DNA of 64,000 bases, taken from positions 24,022-88,021 of the forward strand of contig NJBH01000016.1 in assembly GCA_005223125.1 (NCBI GenBank), given 5' to 3'. The DNA comes from Promethearchaeota archaeon Loki_b32 (GTDB taxonomy: Archaea > Asgardarchaeota > Lokiarchaeia > Sigyniarchaeales > SOKP01). The translations under genes were made by a program, and so were the position numbers. A model generated the notes under the pieces. It made no database searches. It saw only the letters and a program-made list of their open reading frames with translations, and was not told the DNA's origin. This document shows positions 63,480-64,000 of the stretch, piece after piece (positions within the stretch are counted from its first letter, which is position 1; every line of letters begins with the position of its first letter).

Positions 63480-64000
63480 TATTTACATGTCAAGGGTCAA
63501 AGATCAAAGTCACACTGAAACATAAGGCAGTGATAAAAGGTTTTGATTGCAAAAAGTTCTTGATCCTTATTAAATGGTTTAATTGTAATTAGAACAGATG
63601 TTTATCACTACCTACTGAAGAACCAAATTAATTCTGGATCCAAGGACACGGTCTCTGTTAGATGTTGTAACAATGTTCTTTCACCATGACAACTAAAGTG
63701 CCAGTTGAAAGATTTTGACTGGACATTTACTCACTTCTTATTGTTGACCTGATTAAATATCTGTGCCAAGGGGTCAAGGTCAAGATCACTGAGACACAGT
63801 AAGAAATTACCCAATAACTCAATGATCAATTAAGGGGATTTGTTGTGACTAGACAGGCATACAATTTCATTATCCAGCACATGAACCGATTAGATTTACA
63901 AACTGATAGGGCAAAGGTCAAGGTCAACACAGGAGAGAAAATTTCATGGCTGCAAAAATGGCCTTCATTCTTACTTGAATGTGAAATGGGACAGATCGGA
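63480..64000. repeat. Non-coding DNA with diverged AGGTCA-type repeats, unlike the rest of the window
   Basis: About 520 bp, 37-40% GC, no open frame. Units of roughly 140-150 bp start with GTCAAGGGTCAAAG (63489), CCAAGGACACGG (63634), CCAAGGGGTCAAGGTCA (63765) and GCAAAGGTCAAGGTCA (63911). Such AGGTCAAGGTCA tandem units are familiar from bivalve and other metazoan genomes. It may be a contaminating or misjoined sequence rather than archaeal DNA. Confidence 0.6.

Noticed and set aside
1..64000. CRISPR array, rRNA or tRNA genes
   Set aside because: No regularly spaced identical repeats and no GC-rich clover-leaf segments were found in the intergenic regions.

Overview
The window reads as an AT-rich archaeal chromosome, most consistent with an Asgard (Lokiarchaeia-like) archaeon. 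Archaeal informational genes are present: RpoD with its iron-sulfur insert, L18e-L13-S9, a group II chaperonin subunit, archaeal TrpRS, TrmI, RIO2 kinase, Lsm, a Clp1/Grc3-type kinase and Lrp. They sit beside eukaryote-like signatures typical of Asgards: a Rag/Gtr-like GTPase with a C-terminal roadblock-like domain, a COG2229-like GTPase with a winged-helix tail, a Rab-like pseudo-GTPase, a membrane-anchored gelsolin-like domain, a PP1-like phosphatase and a giant leucine-rich-repeat protein. The assignment rests on gene content; no rRNA or tRNA gene is visible.

Layout. 1-7464 (minus): a heterodisulfide-reductase operon hdrC-hdrB-hdrA(N half)-hdrA(C half)-mvhD/HTH-hdrA (fused, cut by the left edge), with a divergent FrhB-like gene at 7652-8782. 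These suggest ferredoxin/F420/thiol electron bifurcation. 9105-20127: GTPases, GTP-dependent PEP carboxykinase, chaperonin, Lrp, TrpRS, the pseudo-GTPase/YjbQ pair, a tRNA-binding protein and TrmI. 20300-27525: coiled-coil protein, GlyA, RpoD-L18e-L13-S9, AroA and AroC. 27629-41516: mixed metabolism and RNA biology, including Mut7-C, FmdE, esterases, Clp1/Grc3, an ATP-grasp enzyme, an orphan adenine methyltransferase, PP1-like phosphatase, Lsm and RIO2. 41524-47750: gelsolin-membrane protein and a porBAD/porG locus interrupted by a three-PAS histidine kinase. 47931-54929: lipase, MutS, a GT-C-like membrane protein and MutL with an endonuclease motif.

54961-60507 is an accessory island. It holds a 790-residue zinc-ribbon/Vsr-like nuclease candidate with tandem repeats, a small partner gene, a very AT-rich 0.9 kb spacer carrying a nested palindrome and a 14-bp tandem duplication, and then a GC-rich structured RNA of about 300 nt. 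This RNA leads directly into a small PD-(D/E)XK nuclease-like gene. The last hairpin of the leader pairs with both the ribosome-binding site and the GTG start, and an alternative pairing would release them. This looks like an undescribed cis-regulatory RNA and is the strongest candidate for a novel system here. A hairpin-plus-T-run terminator closes the unit.

60590-63472 encodes the LRR protein. From about 63310 base composition changes, and 63480-64000 carries diverged repeats with AGGTCA motifs that resemble metazoan (bivalve-type) repeats, so the right end may be a chimeric assembly join.
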